The notes under the pieces: generated by a model
Seen by the model: the letters and a program-made list of their open reading frames with translations, nothing else
Databases searched by the model: none
Told to the model about the DNA's origin: nothing
DNA from: Candidatus Bathyarchaeota archaeon
GTDB taxonomy: Archaea; Thermoproteota; Bathyarchaeia; 40CM-2-53-6; RBG-13-38-9
Direction of reading: 5' to 3'
DNA: 13,297 bases
NCBI GenBank assembly: GCA_026015225.1
Contig: JAOZGV010000016.1
Location: 1 to 13,297 of the forward strand
Made by a program: the position numbers and the translations under genes
Shown here: positions 1 through 5,639 of the stretch, piece by piece
Layout of the letters: each line of letters starts with the position of its first letter
Position numbering within the stretch: the stretch's first letter is position 1

Positions 1-527
1 ATATCGAAGTCCAAGATCCAGGACTTAAAAATTACGTAAATCTAAATCCATGTTATATCCCTCATAGTGGGGGAAGGCATGAACATCAAAAATTTAAAAA
101 ATCTTCTGTAAATATTGTCGAAAGACTCATAAACAATATGATGCGCCATGGATTGTGTGGTGGCAAGAAAACAAAAGCTATTGGTATGGTAAAAAATGCT
201 CTGGAGGTAGTACATTTAAAGACAAAAAAAAATCCTCTCGAAGTTTTGATAAAAGCAATCGAAAATTCTGCTCCTTGTGAAGATGTCACTAGAGTTTCTT
301 ATGGAGGTGTAGTATATCCTATCTCTGTTGACTTAGCTCCACAACGACGAGTGGATTTAACATTAAGGAATCTTTCCGATGGTGCTAGACAATCCACATT
401 TAGTAACCCAAAAACGATTGATGAATGTTTAGCTGATGAAATAATTGCTGCTGCAAATAGAGATAGTAAAAGTCATGCCATTAAGAAGAAAGATGAGACT
501 GAGAGAATAGCTTTATCTTCTCGCTGA
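1..527 (+). CDS. rps7: Small-subunit ribosomal protein S7 (uS7), 5' end cut by window
   Basis: This is the C-terminal 174 residues of archaeal S7, which nucleates the 30S head on 16S rRNA. The reading frame is open from base 3 without a start codon, so the gene begins outside the window; an apparent ATG at 138 is an internal methionine. The frame opens with EVQDPGLKNYVNLNP and then CYIPHSGGRHE, followed by the conserved core with NIVERLINNMMRHG, GGKKTKA, and the RRVDLTLRNL and GARQS segments. Archaeal S7 is about 190-220 residues, so only some 20-40 residues are missing. It ends with TGA at 525-527, 95 nt before the likely EF-1A start. The order S7, EF-1A, S10 matches the archaeal str cluster. 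Identification is firm. Confidence 0.97.
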   Translation, partial: IEVQDPGLKNYVNLNPCYIPHSGGRHEHQKFKKSSVNIVERLINNMMRHGLCGGKKTKAIGMVKNALEVVHLKTKKNPLEVLIKAIENSAPCEDVTRVSYGGVVYPISVDLAPQRRVDLTLRNLSDGARQSTFSNPKTIDECLADEIIAAANRDSKSHAIKKKDETERIALSSR

Positions 528-551
528 GACATAATCTTTTTAATTTATTAA

Positions 552-582
552 GGCTTAAATATCGTGTTGCGATTTTAAAAAT
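552..582 (+). promoter_or_regulatory. Candidate EF-1A promoter (two TATA-like boxes)
   Basis: The S7/EF-1A gap contains two archaeal TATA-like stretches, GCTTAAATA at 553-561 and GATTTTAAAAATA at 571-583. With a start site about 25 nt downstream of the box centre, the second would start RNA near 603. That leaves a leader of about 20 nt before the ATG at 623. Gene-internal promoters in str clusters are plausible, but AT-rich gaps produce such matches by chance. Confidence 0.4.
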
Positions 583-622
583 AAAAAATATCCTAATAAT
601 ATGATATATGGAAGGAAAAAAT

Positions 623-1933
623 ATGAGTAAGCCTGAGAAACCTCACTTGAATATGGTCGTTGTAGGACACGTAGACCATGGTAAAAGCACTATGGTAGGT
701 CATTTACTCCTTCAAACTGGAAATGTTGATCAGAAAAAGATTGATGAATATGCAAAACAATCTGAAACATTAGGTTCTGGAGACACTTTCAAATATGCCT
801 GGGTATTGGATAATCTAAAGGAAGAAAGAGAAAGAGGAGTTACAATCGATCTAGCTTTCCAAAAACTGGAGACAGATAAGCTATTTTTCACGATCATAGA
901 TGCTCCTGGTCACAGAGACTTTATTAAGAATATGATAACGGGTACGAGCCAAGCAGATTGTGCTATATTGACAATCTCTGCAAAGAAGGGCGAATTCGAA
1001 GTAGGTATAGGACCGGGAGGCCAAGCTAGAGAGCATGCTTTCTTAGCAAGAACACTTGGAGTTAACCAACTACTTGTAGCGATCTCCAAAATGGATGACG
1101 CAACTGTCAATTTTGCTCAAGATAGATATGAAGAATGCAAAAAAGAAGCCGAATCTTTGTTAAAAGCAGTGGGTTATGATCCTTCTAAGATTAGTTTCGT
1201 TCCAGTCTCAGGATGGACTGGAGACAATCTTACAAAACCAAGTGAAAAAATGTCTTGGTACAAAGGCCCCACTCTGATTGATGTTCTTAATACGTTCACC
1301 TCTCCACCCAAACCAACCGGTAAGCCATTAAGAATTCCAATACAAGATGTCTATACAATTACTGGAGTCGGATCAGTTCCGGTAGGAAGAGTAGAAACTG
1401 GCACTCTCAAAAAAGGAGATAAATTAGTCTTTATGCCCTCTAAAGTAGATGCTGAATGCAAAACAATAGAGACCCATCATACGGAGATTCCTGAAGCTGG
1501 TCCTGGAGACAATATAGGTTTTAATGTTAGAGGAGTTGAAAAAGGCAGTATTAGAAGGGGCGATGTAGTGGGTCATCCAGATAATCCCCCAACAGTTGTA
1601 AATGAATTCACTGGACAAATAATTGTGATATATCATCCTACTGCAATCGCAAGAGGATATACGCCAGTTATGCACGCTCATACATCTACCATGGCTGCAA
1701 CATTTACTGAACTTTTACAAAAAATCGATCCAAGAACAGGACAAGTAGTTGAAGAAAATCCCTCATTCCTCAAGCAAGGCGATTCAGCAATAGTCAAATT
1801 GAGGCCCTTGGGTCCAATAGTAATGGAAGAATATTCTGATATTCCACAATTGGGCAGATTTGCTGTAAGAGACATGGGTATGACTATTGCAGTGGGAGTA
1901 GTCAAAGAGATAACAGAAAAGGCAAAGGCATAA
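623..1933 (+). CDS. tuf: Translation elongation factor 1-alpha (EF-1A)
   Basis: This GTPase delivers aminoacyl-tRNA to the ribosomal A site. I choose ATG 623 (436 aa, MSKPEKPHLNM) over the in-frame ATG 608, because GGAAGG at 610-615 lies at Shine-Dalgarno distance and family members begin this way. Visible motifs are G1 GHVDHGKS (residues 15-22), RERGVTI with the switch-I threonine, G3 DAPGH (93-97) and G5-like SGW. Domain II and III signatures (VPVGRVETG, RPLGPIVMEEY) follow, and length is normal. The GEFEVGIGPGGQAREH segment is the longer TACK/eocyte-type form. The G4 motif reads SKMD (155-158) instead of the usual NKMD, which is unusual. It lies between S7 and S10, as in archaeal str clusters. 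Confidence 0.98.
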   Translation: MSKPEKPHLNMVVVGHVDHGKSTMVGHLLLQTGNVDQKKIDEYAKQSETLGSGDTFKYAWVLDNLKEERERGVTIDLAFQKLETDKLFFTIIDAPGHRDFIKNMITGTSQADCAILTISAKKGEFEVGIGPGGQAREHAFLARTLGVNQLLVAISKMDDATVNFAQDRYEECKKEAESLLKAVGYDPSKISFVPVSGWTGDNLTKPSEKMSWYKGPTLIDVLNTFTSPPKPTGKPLRIPIQDVYTITGVGSVPVGRVETGTLKKGDKLVFMPSKVDAECKTIETHHTEIPEAGPGDNIGFNVRGVEKGSIRRGDVVGHPDNPPTVVNEFTGQIIVIYHPTAIARGYTPVMHAHTSTMAATFTELLQKIDPRTGQVVEENPSFLKQGDSAIVKLRPLGPIVMEEYSDIPQLGRFAVRDMGMTIAVGVVKEITEKAKA

Positions 1934-1940
1934 AAACCCC

Positions 1941-1946
1941 TTTTTT
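1941..1946 (+). terminator. T-run terminator after EF-1A
   Basis: Six consecutive T residues lie 8 nt after the EF-1A stop codon, preceded by CCCC. Archaeal RNA polymerase commonly terminates at such U-tracts without a hairpin. S10 has its own upstream TATA-like region, consistent with partial termination here. Confidence 0.5.
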
Positions 1947-1952
1947 CTGAAC

Positions 1953-1971
1953 TAAAAGTTTTTAACTTTTA
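1953..1971. repeat. Inverted repeat between EF-1A and S10 (8-bp arms, TTT spacer)
   Basis: TAAAAGTT at 1953-1960 and AACTTTTA at 1964-1971 are perfect reverse complements separated by TTT. The element is AT-rich and overlaps a TATA-like stretch about 60 nt upstream of the S10 start. It could be the S10 promoter, a weak processing or termination hairpin, or a by-product of base composition. Confidence 0.35.
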
Positions 1972-2024
1972 ACTCTAAATATTGAGGAACCCATTATTTC
2001 ATTAGACTGGAGTGTAAACAATAA

Positions 2025-2333
2025 TTGCCGGGTAAAGCAAGAATAAGACTTTCAAGCCGCGAACCACAGCATCTAATATCAATATGCGAAGAAATTAAGA
2101 AAATAGCTGAGAAAACTGCTGTAAAATTAAGAGGGCCTGTACCCCTTCCAACAAAGAAACTAGTTGTATCTACTAGAAAGACACCTTGTGGCCAAGGAAC
2201 TCGTACCTGGGATAAATGGGAAATGAGAATACATAAAAGATTAATAGACGTAGATCCAAATGAGCGCTTTCTTAAGCGTCTGATGAGAATTAGAACACCT
2301 GATGATGTTTTCATAGAGATAGAGCTTTTATGA
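2025..2333 (+). CDS. rps10: Small-subunit ribosomal protein S10 (uS10)
   Basis: S10 is a 102-residue 30S head protein. The sequence matches archaeal S10 along its length: KARIRLSS start, ICEEIKKIAEKT, GPVPLPTKKLVV, DKWEMRIHKRLID and a C-terminal TPDDVFIEIEL. Translation must start at TTG 2025, because an in-frame TAA (2022-2024) directly precedes it. CTGGAGTG at 2007-2014 is the Shine-Dalgarno candidate, with about 10 nt spacing. Use of TTG is a genuine non-ATG start, and PDCD5 in this window also uses TTG. It is the last protein gene of the str block, followed by a T-run and then a tRNA gene with its own promoter. Confidence 0.97.
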   Translation: MPGKARIRLSSREPQHLISICEEIKKIAEKTAVKLRGPVPLPTKKLVVSTRKTPCGQGTRTWDKWEMRIHKRLIDVDPNERFLKRLMRIRTPDDVFIEIELL

Positions 2334-2365
2334 TTTGCAATAATACTTTTATAATTAATCTATAA

Positions 2366-2371
2366 TTTTTT
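2366..2371 (+). terminator. T-run terminator after S10
   Basis: Six T residues follow the S10 stop codon by about 32 nt, in an AT-rich stretch. This is a plausible archaeal U-tract terminator that separates the str block from the tRNA gene. Confidence 0.4.
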
Positions 2372-2403
2372 GTGAGATCGAATTAAACAGTTTTCGAAAT
2401 TTA

Positions 2404-2415
2404 TTTTTAATATAT
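2404..2415 (+). promoter_or_regulatory. TATA box of the tRNA-Leu gene
   Basis: TTTTTAATATAT is centred about 28 nt upstream of the mature tRNA 5' end (2438). This is the expected spacing for an archaeal tRNA promoter whose transcript starts at or just before the tRNA. Confidence 0.5.
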
Positions 2416-2470
2416 GAATAAAACTTAACTTAAGAATGCGGGGGTAGCAGAGCCAGGTCAAATGCGCGGG

Positions 2471-2500
2471 TCATGGCAAACTCAAATTTGCCTGCGCGAA
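2471..2500 (+). other. tRNA-Leu intron 1 (30 nt, position 30/31)
   Basis: The junctions fit a relaxed bulge-helix-bulge. The central helix is CGCG (2465-2468) with CGCG (2495-2498). The 3-nt bulges are GGT (2469-2471) and AAA (2499-2501), each cut after its second base. The intron-side helix is CA(T)GGCAAA with TTTGCCTG, with T2474 bulged. The outer exon helix is almost absent (one G-C pair), as in HBh'-type sites. No other cut pair restores the anticodon stem. The position is non-canonical. Confidence 0.8.
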
Positions 2501-2507
2501 ACTCAAG

Positions 2508-2527
2508 AACAAAATTAAATCTAGGAT
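2508..2527 (+). other. tRNA-Leu intron 2 (20 nt, canonical 37/38)
   Basis: This intron is inferred because it must be removed to give a 7-base anticodon loop. With the restored anticodon stem as outer helix, CTCA (2502-2505) can pair with TAGG (2522-2525) with one C/A mismatch and one wobble. That leaves 3-nt bulges 2506-2508 and 2526-2528, cut after the second base. The intron-side helix is poor, so the motif is weaker than for intron 1. Confidence 0.65.
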
Positions 2528-2593
2528 ATCCCGTGGGGTAGCCCTTCGTGGGTTCGAATCCCACTCCCCGCACCATCCACATCATGGAAGCCT

Positions 2594-2605
2594 ATTAAAA
2601 ATATA
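2594..2605 (+). promoter_or_regulatory. Candidate promoter of the GerW-like gene
   Basis: ATTAAAAATATA lies about 45 nt upstream of the chosen start. RNA initiating about 25 nt downstream would begin near 2625 and leave a short leader containing the GGATGA ribosome-binding candidate. The match is weak in an AT-rich gap. Confidence 0.35.
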
Positions 2606-2644
2606 ATAATTATTATAGGTTATTTTAATTAAAGGATGAATGAT

Positions 2645-2995
2645 ATGAGTCTTCAAAATATTCTTCAATCAATCATGGAGCGTTTACAGGGATCTGCCAG
2701 TGTCAAAATGGTATTTGGGGAGCCCATTGATACTAAGGAAAAAACAATTATTCCAGTAGCCAAAGTAGCGTACGGTTTTGGGGCAGGATCAGGAGGAAAT
2801 AAGAAAATGGAGTCCAAAGAATCTATGGGTGGCGGTGGCGGAGGAGGTATTGCGATCAGACCTAAAGGTATATTAGAAATAACTAAAGAAGACACTCGCT
2901 TCATTTCATTTGATCAAACTCGAAACCTGGTAATAGTAATGATCATGGGGCTTCTTTTAGGGATTCTAATCTCAAGAAGAGGTTCGAAGCGATAG
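2645..2995 (+). CDS. GerW/YtfJ-family small protein with C-terminal membrane helix
   Basis: This 116-residue protein (from ATG 2645) resembles the Spore_YtfJ/GerW family. It has an amphipathic N-terminus (LQNILQSIMERLQG), then VKMVFGEPID, TIIPVAKVAYGFGAG, a glycine run (GGGGGGG) and IAIRPKGILEI. In Bacillus GerW is linked to spore germination; archaeal homologues occur in organisms that do not sporulate, and their function is unknown. The last 25 residues form one membrane span (VIVMIMGLLLGILI) ending SRRGSKR, so the protein is probably tail-anchored. An in-frame ATG lies at 2636. I prefer 2645 because GGATGA (2634-2639) then sits as a Shine-Dalgarno 5 nt upstream. It stands alone after the tRNA and is followed by a 14-bp palindrome. 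Confidence 0.8.
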   Translation: MSLQNILQSIMERLQGSASVKMVFGEPIDTKEKTIIPVAKVAYGFGAGSGGNKKMESKESMGGGGGGGIAIRPKGILEITKEDTRFISFDQTRNLVIVMIMGLLLGILISRRGSKR

Positions 2996-3000
2996 ATAAA

Positions 3001-3014
3001 TTAGTATATACTAA
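3001..3014. repeat. 14-bp perfect palindrome after the GerW-like gene
   Basis: TTAGTATATACTAA is perfectly self-complementary and starts 6 nt after the stop codon. It may be an operator or a 3'-end hairpin. It has no U-tract and no spacer loop, so a terminator role is not obvious. Confidence 0.35.
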
Positions 3015-3074
3015 AACCTCGTGTCTGATTACGTTCATTGAAAACTCAACTTCTTAAATCTTACAAAGCAATTG

Positions 3075-3088
3075 GTAGCACGCGCTAC
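3075..3088. repeat. Small hairpin GTAGC-ACGC-GCTAC upstream of the GT87-like gene
   Basis: Five-base arms with a four-base loop form a GC-containing stem in an otherwise AT-rich gap. It lies about 25 nt upstream of the putative TATA box and could be a factor-binding site. No partner is known. Confidence 0.3.
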
Positions 3089-3106
3089 TAAAACAAGCGC
3101 CTCTTT

Positions 3107-3118
3107 AATTTTAAATTT
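3107..3118 (+). promoter_or_regulatory. Promoter of the GT87-like gene, predicted leaderless
   Basis: AATTTTAAATTT is centred near 3112, so transcription would begin at about 3138-3141, at or just before the ATG at 3142. No Shine-Dalgarno sequence precedes that ATG. Both facts point to a leaderless mRNA. Confidence 0.45.
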
Positions 3119-3141
3119 GCAACCCAATATTTGATTATAAT

Positions 3142-4395
3142 ATGACATTTTCTTTAGACGAGCTCGATAATTCTGCATTTATTGTTGTCGCGATAATTCT
3201 AATTGCATTAACAAGCGCTCAAATGTCATATAGGTTGACTCCTCATCTAAGCCCATTTGCTCACAACCCATTCATTCTTTTACTCTTTCTATTGGTTCTT
3301 ATTCTATACATTTTTTTATCGAACAAAGTAGCAAAAATTGTTCTATTAGTAATTTTTATTTTTACTTTTGGAATTTATGAGAGATTACTCCATGTTCTTG
3401 ATCCAAAAATTTATTCTGATGTACTTTTAGTTACCGAAGAAGCTATACAGGTTATTCTTTCAGGGGGAAATATTTATCTGCACTCCTTCCGAAACTCAGT
3501 CCCGCCTGGTCAATCTTTTAAATATGGACCATTTGAACCCATTTTTTATATTCCATTTTATTTCATCTTTGGAAACTTAGAGATTGCTGAATTTATTAGC
3601 AGCATCATTACAATGTTTCTGATTTTTCTATTGGGCCGATATGTTGGATATATTAGGACCTTAATTCCATTAGCGCTCTATTCAAGTTGGGGAATAATAA
3701 TTGAGAATACAGGTGCTGGTGTTAATGATGATAGCTCTGGTATGCTTGCATTCCTCTCTATATTTCTCTTAATTATTTCTATTAATCGATGTAGCAGAAA
3801 AATTGCTGGTATAAGCGCGATTATTTTTGGGATCTCAATTTGTTTTAAATTATTTCCGGCATTATTATTACCATTCATTGTTCTACTGCTCTTTAATCTT
3901 AATAAAAAGTCCCCTATTGACTGGAAGTTTTATTTCACATTGGTATTTATTACGATATTTAGTCTAAGCTTACCATATCTAATTCATTCTCCGATAGAAT
4001 ATCTAGATAATATATTCGTGGAAAATAGTAATAGGTTAGTTGTATTCCTTTTTCAATGGCATATCTGGAGTTCTCTTTTAAACCGAAGTTTCTTAATATA
4101 TTTGCCTGAGATTCTTAACATAAAATTAACTGCGATGATTCCGTTTTTACCAAAAATTATGCTTTCGATTTTCATTGTAGCAATGATCTTGTTGATATAT
4201 GCTGCAAAGAGGAACACATCTCTTGCTAAAGGAATAGCATTTGGGATTATTGCTTGGTTTATTCTCCTTATTTCAGGGCCTTGGTTCCCCAGTTCCTTTT
4301 TTTCCTTCATAGCCCCCTTTATCTGCACTCTGCCAATTATGGATTTGGCAATATGCGATAATAATTTAGCTCTCAGGATTAAAAACATAGGATGA
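3142..4395 (+). CDS. GT87/DUF2029-like GT-C membrane glycosyltransferase
   Basis: This 417-residue polytopic protein has about 11-13 hydrophobic spans (for example 12-24, 43-59, 63-79, 148-164, 170-187, 221-252, 264-280, 352-373, 383-399). The first large loop contains SDVLLVTEEA and then SGGNIY (about residues 92-112), matching the D-x-n-A-x-n-GGxxY pattern of GT87/DUF2029 mannosyltransferase-like enzymes. KYGP (127-130), GVNDDSSG (193-200) and CFKLFP (234-239) follow, the last resembling the family's K-x-x-P region. Such enzymes move a sugar from a polyprenyl-phosphate donor on the outer membrane face; the sugar and acceptor here cannot be told. It precedes the M28 peptidase by 46 nt on the same strand, so the two are probably co-transcribed. 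A generic polytopic protein remains possible. Confidence 0.7.
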   Translation: MTFSLDELDNSAFIVVAIILIALTSAQMSYRLTPHLSPFAHNPFILLLFLLVLILYIFLSNKVAKIVLLVIFIFTFGIYERLLHVLDPKIYSDVLLVTEEAIQVILSGGNIYLHSFRNSVPPGQSFKYGPFEPIFYIPFYFIFGNLEIAEFISSIITMFLIFLLGRYVGYIRTLIPLALYSSWGIIIENTGAGVNDDSSGMLAFLSIFLLIISINRCSRKIAGISAIIFGISICFKLFPALLLPFIVLLLFNLNKKSPIDWKFYFTLVFITIFSLSLPYLIHSPIEYLDNIFVENSNRLVVFLFQWHIWSSLLNRSFLIYLPEILNIKLTAMIPFLPKIMLSIFIVAMILLIYAAKRNTSLAKGIAFGIIAWFILLISGPWFPSSFFSFIAPFICTLPIMDLAICDNNLALRIKNIG

Positions 4396-4441
4396 TCAAT
4401 TTTAAATGAAGAATTTTTCTAATTTTTAAACAAGGATAAAT

Positions 4442-5536
4442 ATGCGTATAATGATTCTAGATGCTAGATATTTCAAAGTTTTTTTTATTCAAATTTTAAT
4501 TGCTTCTTTTCCTTTTTATCCTGCATCTGAAGTTAATGAACTTCAATCACTTCTAGATCAGGTTTCAATCGATAGAATAAATAACCACATAGAAGACTTG
4601 GTAAATTTTAGAACGAGATATGCACTATCCGAAAATTGCAATAAATCAGCACAATTTCTTTTTAATTATTTCTCCTCATTAGATGGTTTTTATGTAACTT
4701 TTCATAATTTCAGTATTGGAATTAGGGATCCGCAATTTAGTAAAAATATTGTAGCTTTAAAAAAGGGAACTGATAGAAATAACGAATACATATTATTGTT
4801 CGCTCACTACGACTCAATCTCGAACATTCCTCTGAGCTCCGCTCCAGGTGCAAATGATAACGCATGCGGTGTCGCTATAATGATGGAAATTGCATCAATA
4901 ATAAACAAGTATAGCTCGAATAGAAGATTGATTTTTATAGCTTTTTCTGGGGAAGAATTAGGATTGCTTGGTTCTAGGGCATGGGTTAATGATAACTATG
5001 AAATTTTAGGCGATACTATTGCAGGTATATGCTTGGATGGAGTTGGGAGGGGCGAGAAAATTTCCATAATATTTGCAGATGAGGAATCTACAATTCTAGC
5101 TGACTTTGTATTCAATATGTCAATAAAACTTGGCTTTGAGAATTTTGAAAAGGTAAATGATTATCGAGGCTTAACAGGAACTGACAGTGGCGCATTTTTT
5201 GGTAGAGGAGTTAGGATTATTCGCTTATGGGACAAGGATAGAACTTATATACATACAATAAAAGATTTGCCAGAAACTCTTTATCCAAGTCATCTAGTCG
5301 ATACGACAAAAGTTATTCTTGCATCGCTCTTTTATCTATTGAATAAACCTTTAGAGATTTTGTTTGAAAAAACCTATTCAGAATATTCAAAAAAGAATGA
5401 AATTGGTCAAATTAATAAATGGATAATAATTGGAGTTATGTTACTAATCTCCCTGTTTCTTGCATTCTATAAAAAAAGGACTAGTTATTCTAAACACATT
5501 CAAAAAGAAAGAAACCGTCCTTTCAGAAAATTTTAA
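4442..5536 (+). CDS. Membrane-anchored M28-family zinc aminopeptidase
   Basis: This 364-residue protein is a predicted secreted metallopeptidase. A hydrophobic N-terminus (about 10-24, possible signal peptide) is followed by an M28 catalytic domain and a single C-terminal span (326-343) with basic KKR flank. The co-catalytic zinc set is complete: H122 and D124 in AHYDS, bridging D139 in GANDNA, general base E171 and ligand E172 in SGEELG, D199 in CLDG, and H271 in the IHTIKD segment. The family removes N-terminal residues from peptides; this topology places the active site outside the cell. AAGGA at 4432-4436 is spaced 5 nt from ATG 4442. Its neighbours are a GT-C glycosyltransferase and a surface beta-sandwich protein, suggesting envelope function. 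Its substrate is unknown. Confidence 0.88.
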   Translation: MRIMILDARYFKVFFIQILIASFPFYPASEVNELQSLLDQVSIDRINNHIEDLVNFRTRYALSENCNKSAQFLFNYFSSLDGFYVTFHNFSIGIRDPQFSKNIVALKKGTDRNNEYILLFAHYDSISNIPLSSAPGANDNACGVAIMMEIASIINKYSSNRRLIFIAFSGEELGLLGSRAWVNDNYEILGDTIAGICLDGVGRGEKISIIFADEESTILADFVFNMSIKLGFENFEKVNDYRGLTGTDSGAFFGRGVRIIRLWDKDRTYIHTIKDLPETLYPSHLVDTTKVILASLFYLLNKPLEILFEKTYSEYSKKNEIGQINKWIIIGVMLLISLFLAFYKKRTSYSKHIQKERNRPFRKF

Positions 5537-5580
5537 ATAACGGCAAATTCTTCTTTTAAAGAAAATCATTAAAAAAATCA

Positions 5581-5604
5581 AAAGCTTTAAGCGCATGAGC
5601 GCTT
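5581..5604 (+). promoter_or_regulatory. TATA box overlapped by a 16-bp inverted repeat
   Basis: AAAGCTTTAA at 5581-5590 looks like a TATA element. A perfect inverted repeat AAGCGC-ATGA-GCGCTT (5589-5604) overlaps its 3' edge and extends toward the expected start site near 5610. That position suits a repressor operator. The only ATG upstream of the preferred start (5595) is the loop of this repeat. Confidence 0.45.
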
Positions 5605-5639
5605 TTATAATAAATCATCTAGCAGAGAGTGAAGTATCT

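Larger units (their letters stand above)
2438..2575 (+). tRNA. tRNA-Leu(CAA) with two introns
   Basis: This type II (long variable arm) tRNA becomes standard once two introns are removed. Acceptor GCGGGGG (2438-2444) pairs with TCCCCGC (2565-2571), followed by discriminator A and an encoded CCA (2573-2575). The D stem is GCA/TGC. The T arm is GTGGG-TTCGAAT-CCCAC (2548-2564). The variable arm is GGGG-TAG-CCC. Discriminator A and this body are leucine features. The anticodon stem closes only by joining CGGG (2467-2470) to A2501, giving CGGGA/TCCCG (2529-2533), with loop CTCAAG plus A2528 and anticodon CAA at 2504-2506. The implied introns are 2471-2500 (30 nt, position 30/31) and 2508-2527 (20 nt, canonical 37/38). 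The mature length is 88 nt with CCA, normal for tRNA-Leu. The second junction could equally be 38/39, because the flanking base is the same. Confidence 0.9.

Noticed and set aside
138..527. S7 starting at the ATG at 138
   Set aside because: The frame is open upstream to the window edge and encodes conserved S7 residues, so this ATG is internal.
2280..2310. C/D-box-like TGATGA and CTGA motifs in the end of S10
   Set aside because: The boxes are imperfect, lie inside conserved coding sequence and have no supporting terminal stem.
1994..2314. 106-residue minus-strand open frame opposite S10
   Set aside because: It overlaps the whole of a well-conserved ribosomal protein gene and has no recognisable features.
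2471..2507. Reading the tRNA with a single intron, or with the first CTCAA copy (2481-2485) as anticodon
   Set aside because: A single cut at 37/38 would leave C at position 33 and an anticodon (ATG) that does not suit a leucine-type body. Using the first copy would need an intron of about 9 nt and gives no bulge-helix-bulge.
2826..2851. Glycine-codon run in the GerW-like gene as a microsatellite or assembly error
   Set aside because: Glycine-rich stretches at this point are a normal feature of the family, and the frame continues correctly on both sides.
4053..4388. 111-residue minus-strand open frame inside the GT87-like gene
   Set aside because: It is a shadow of a hydrophobic coding frame, with no family features and no independent start signals.
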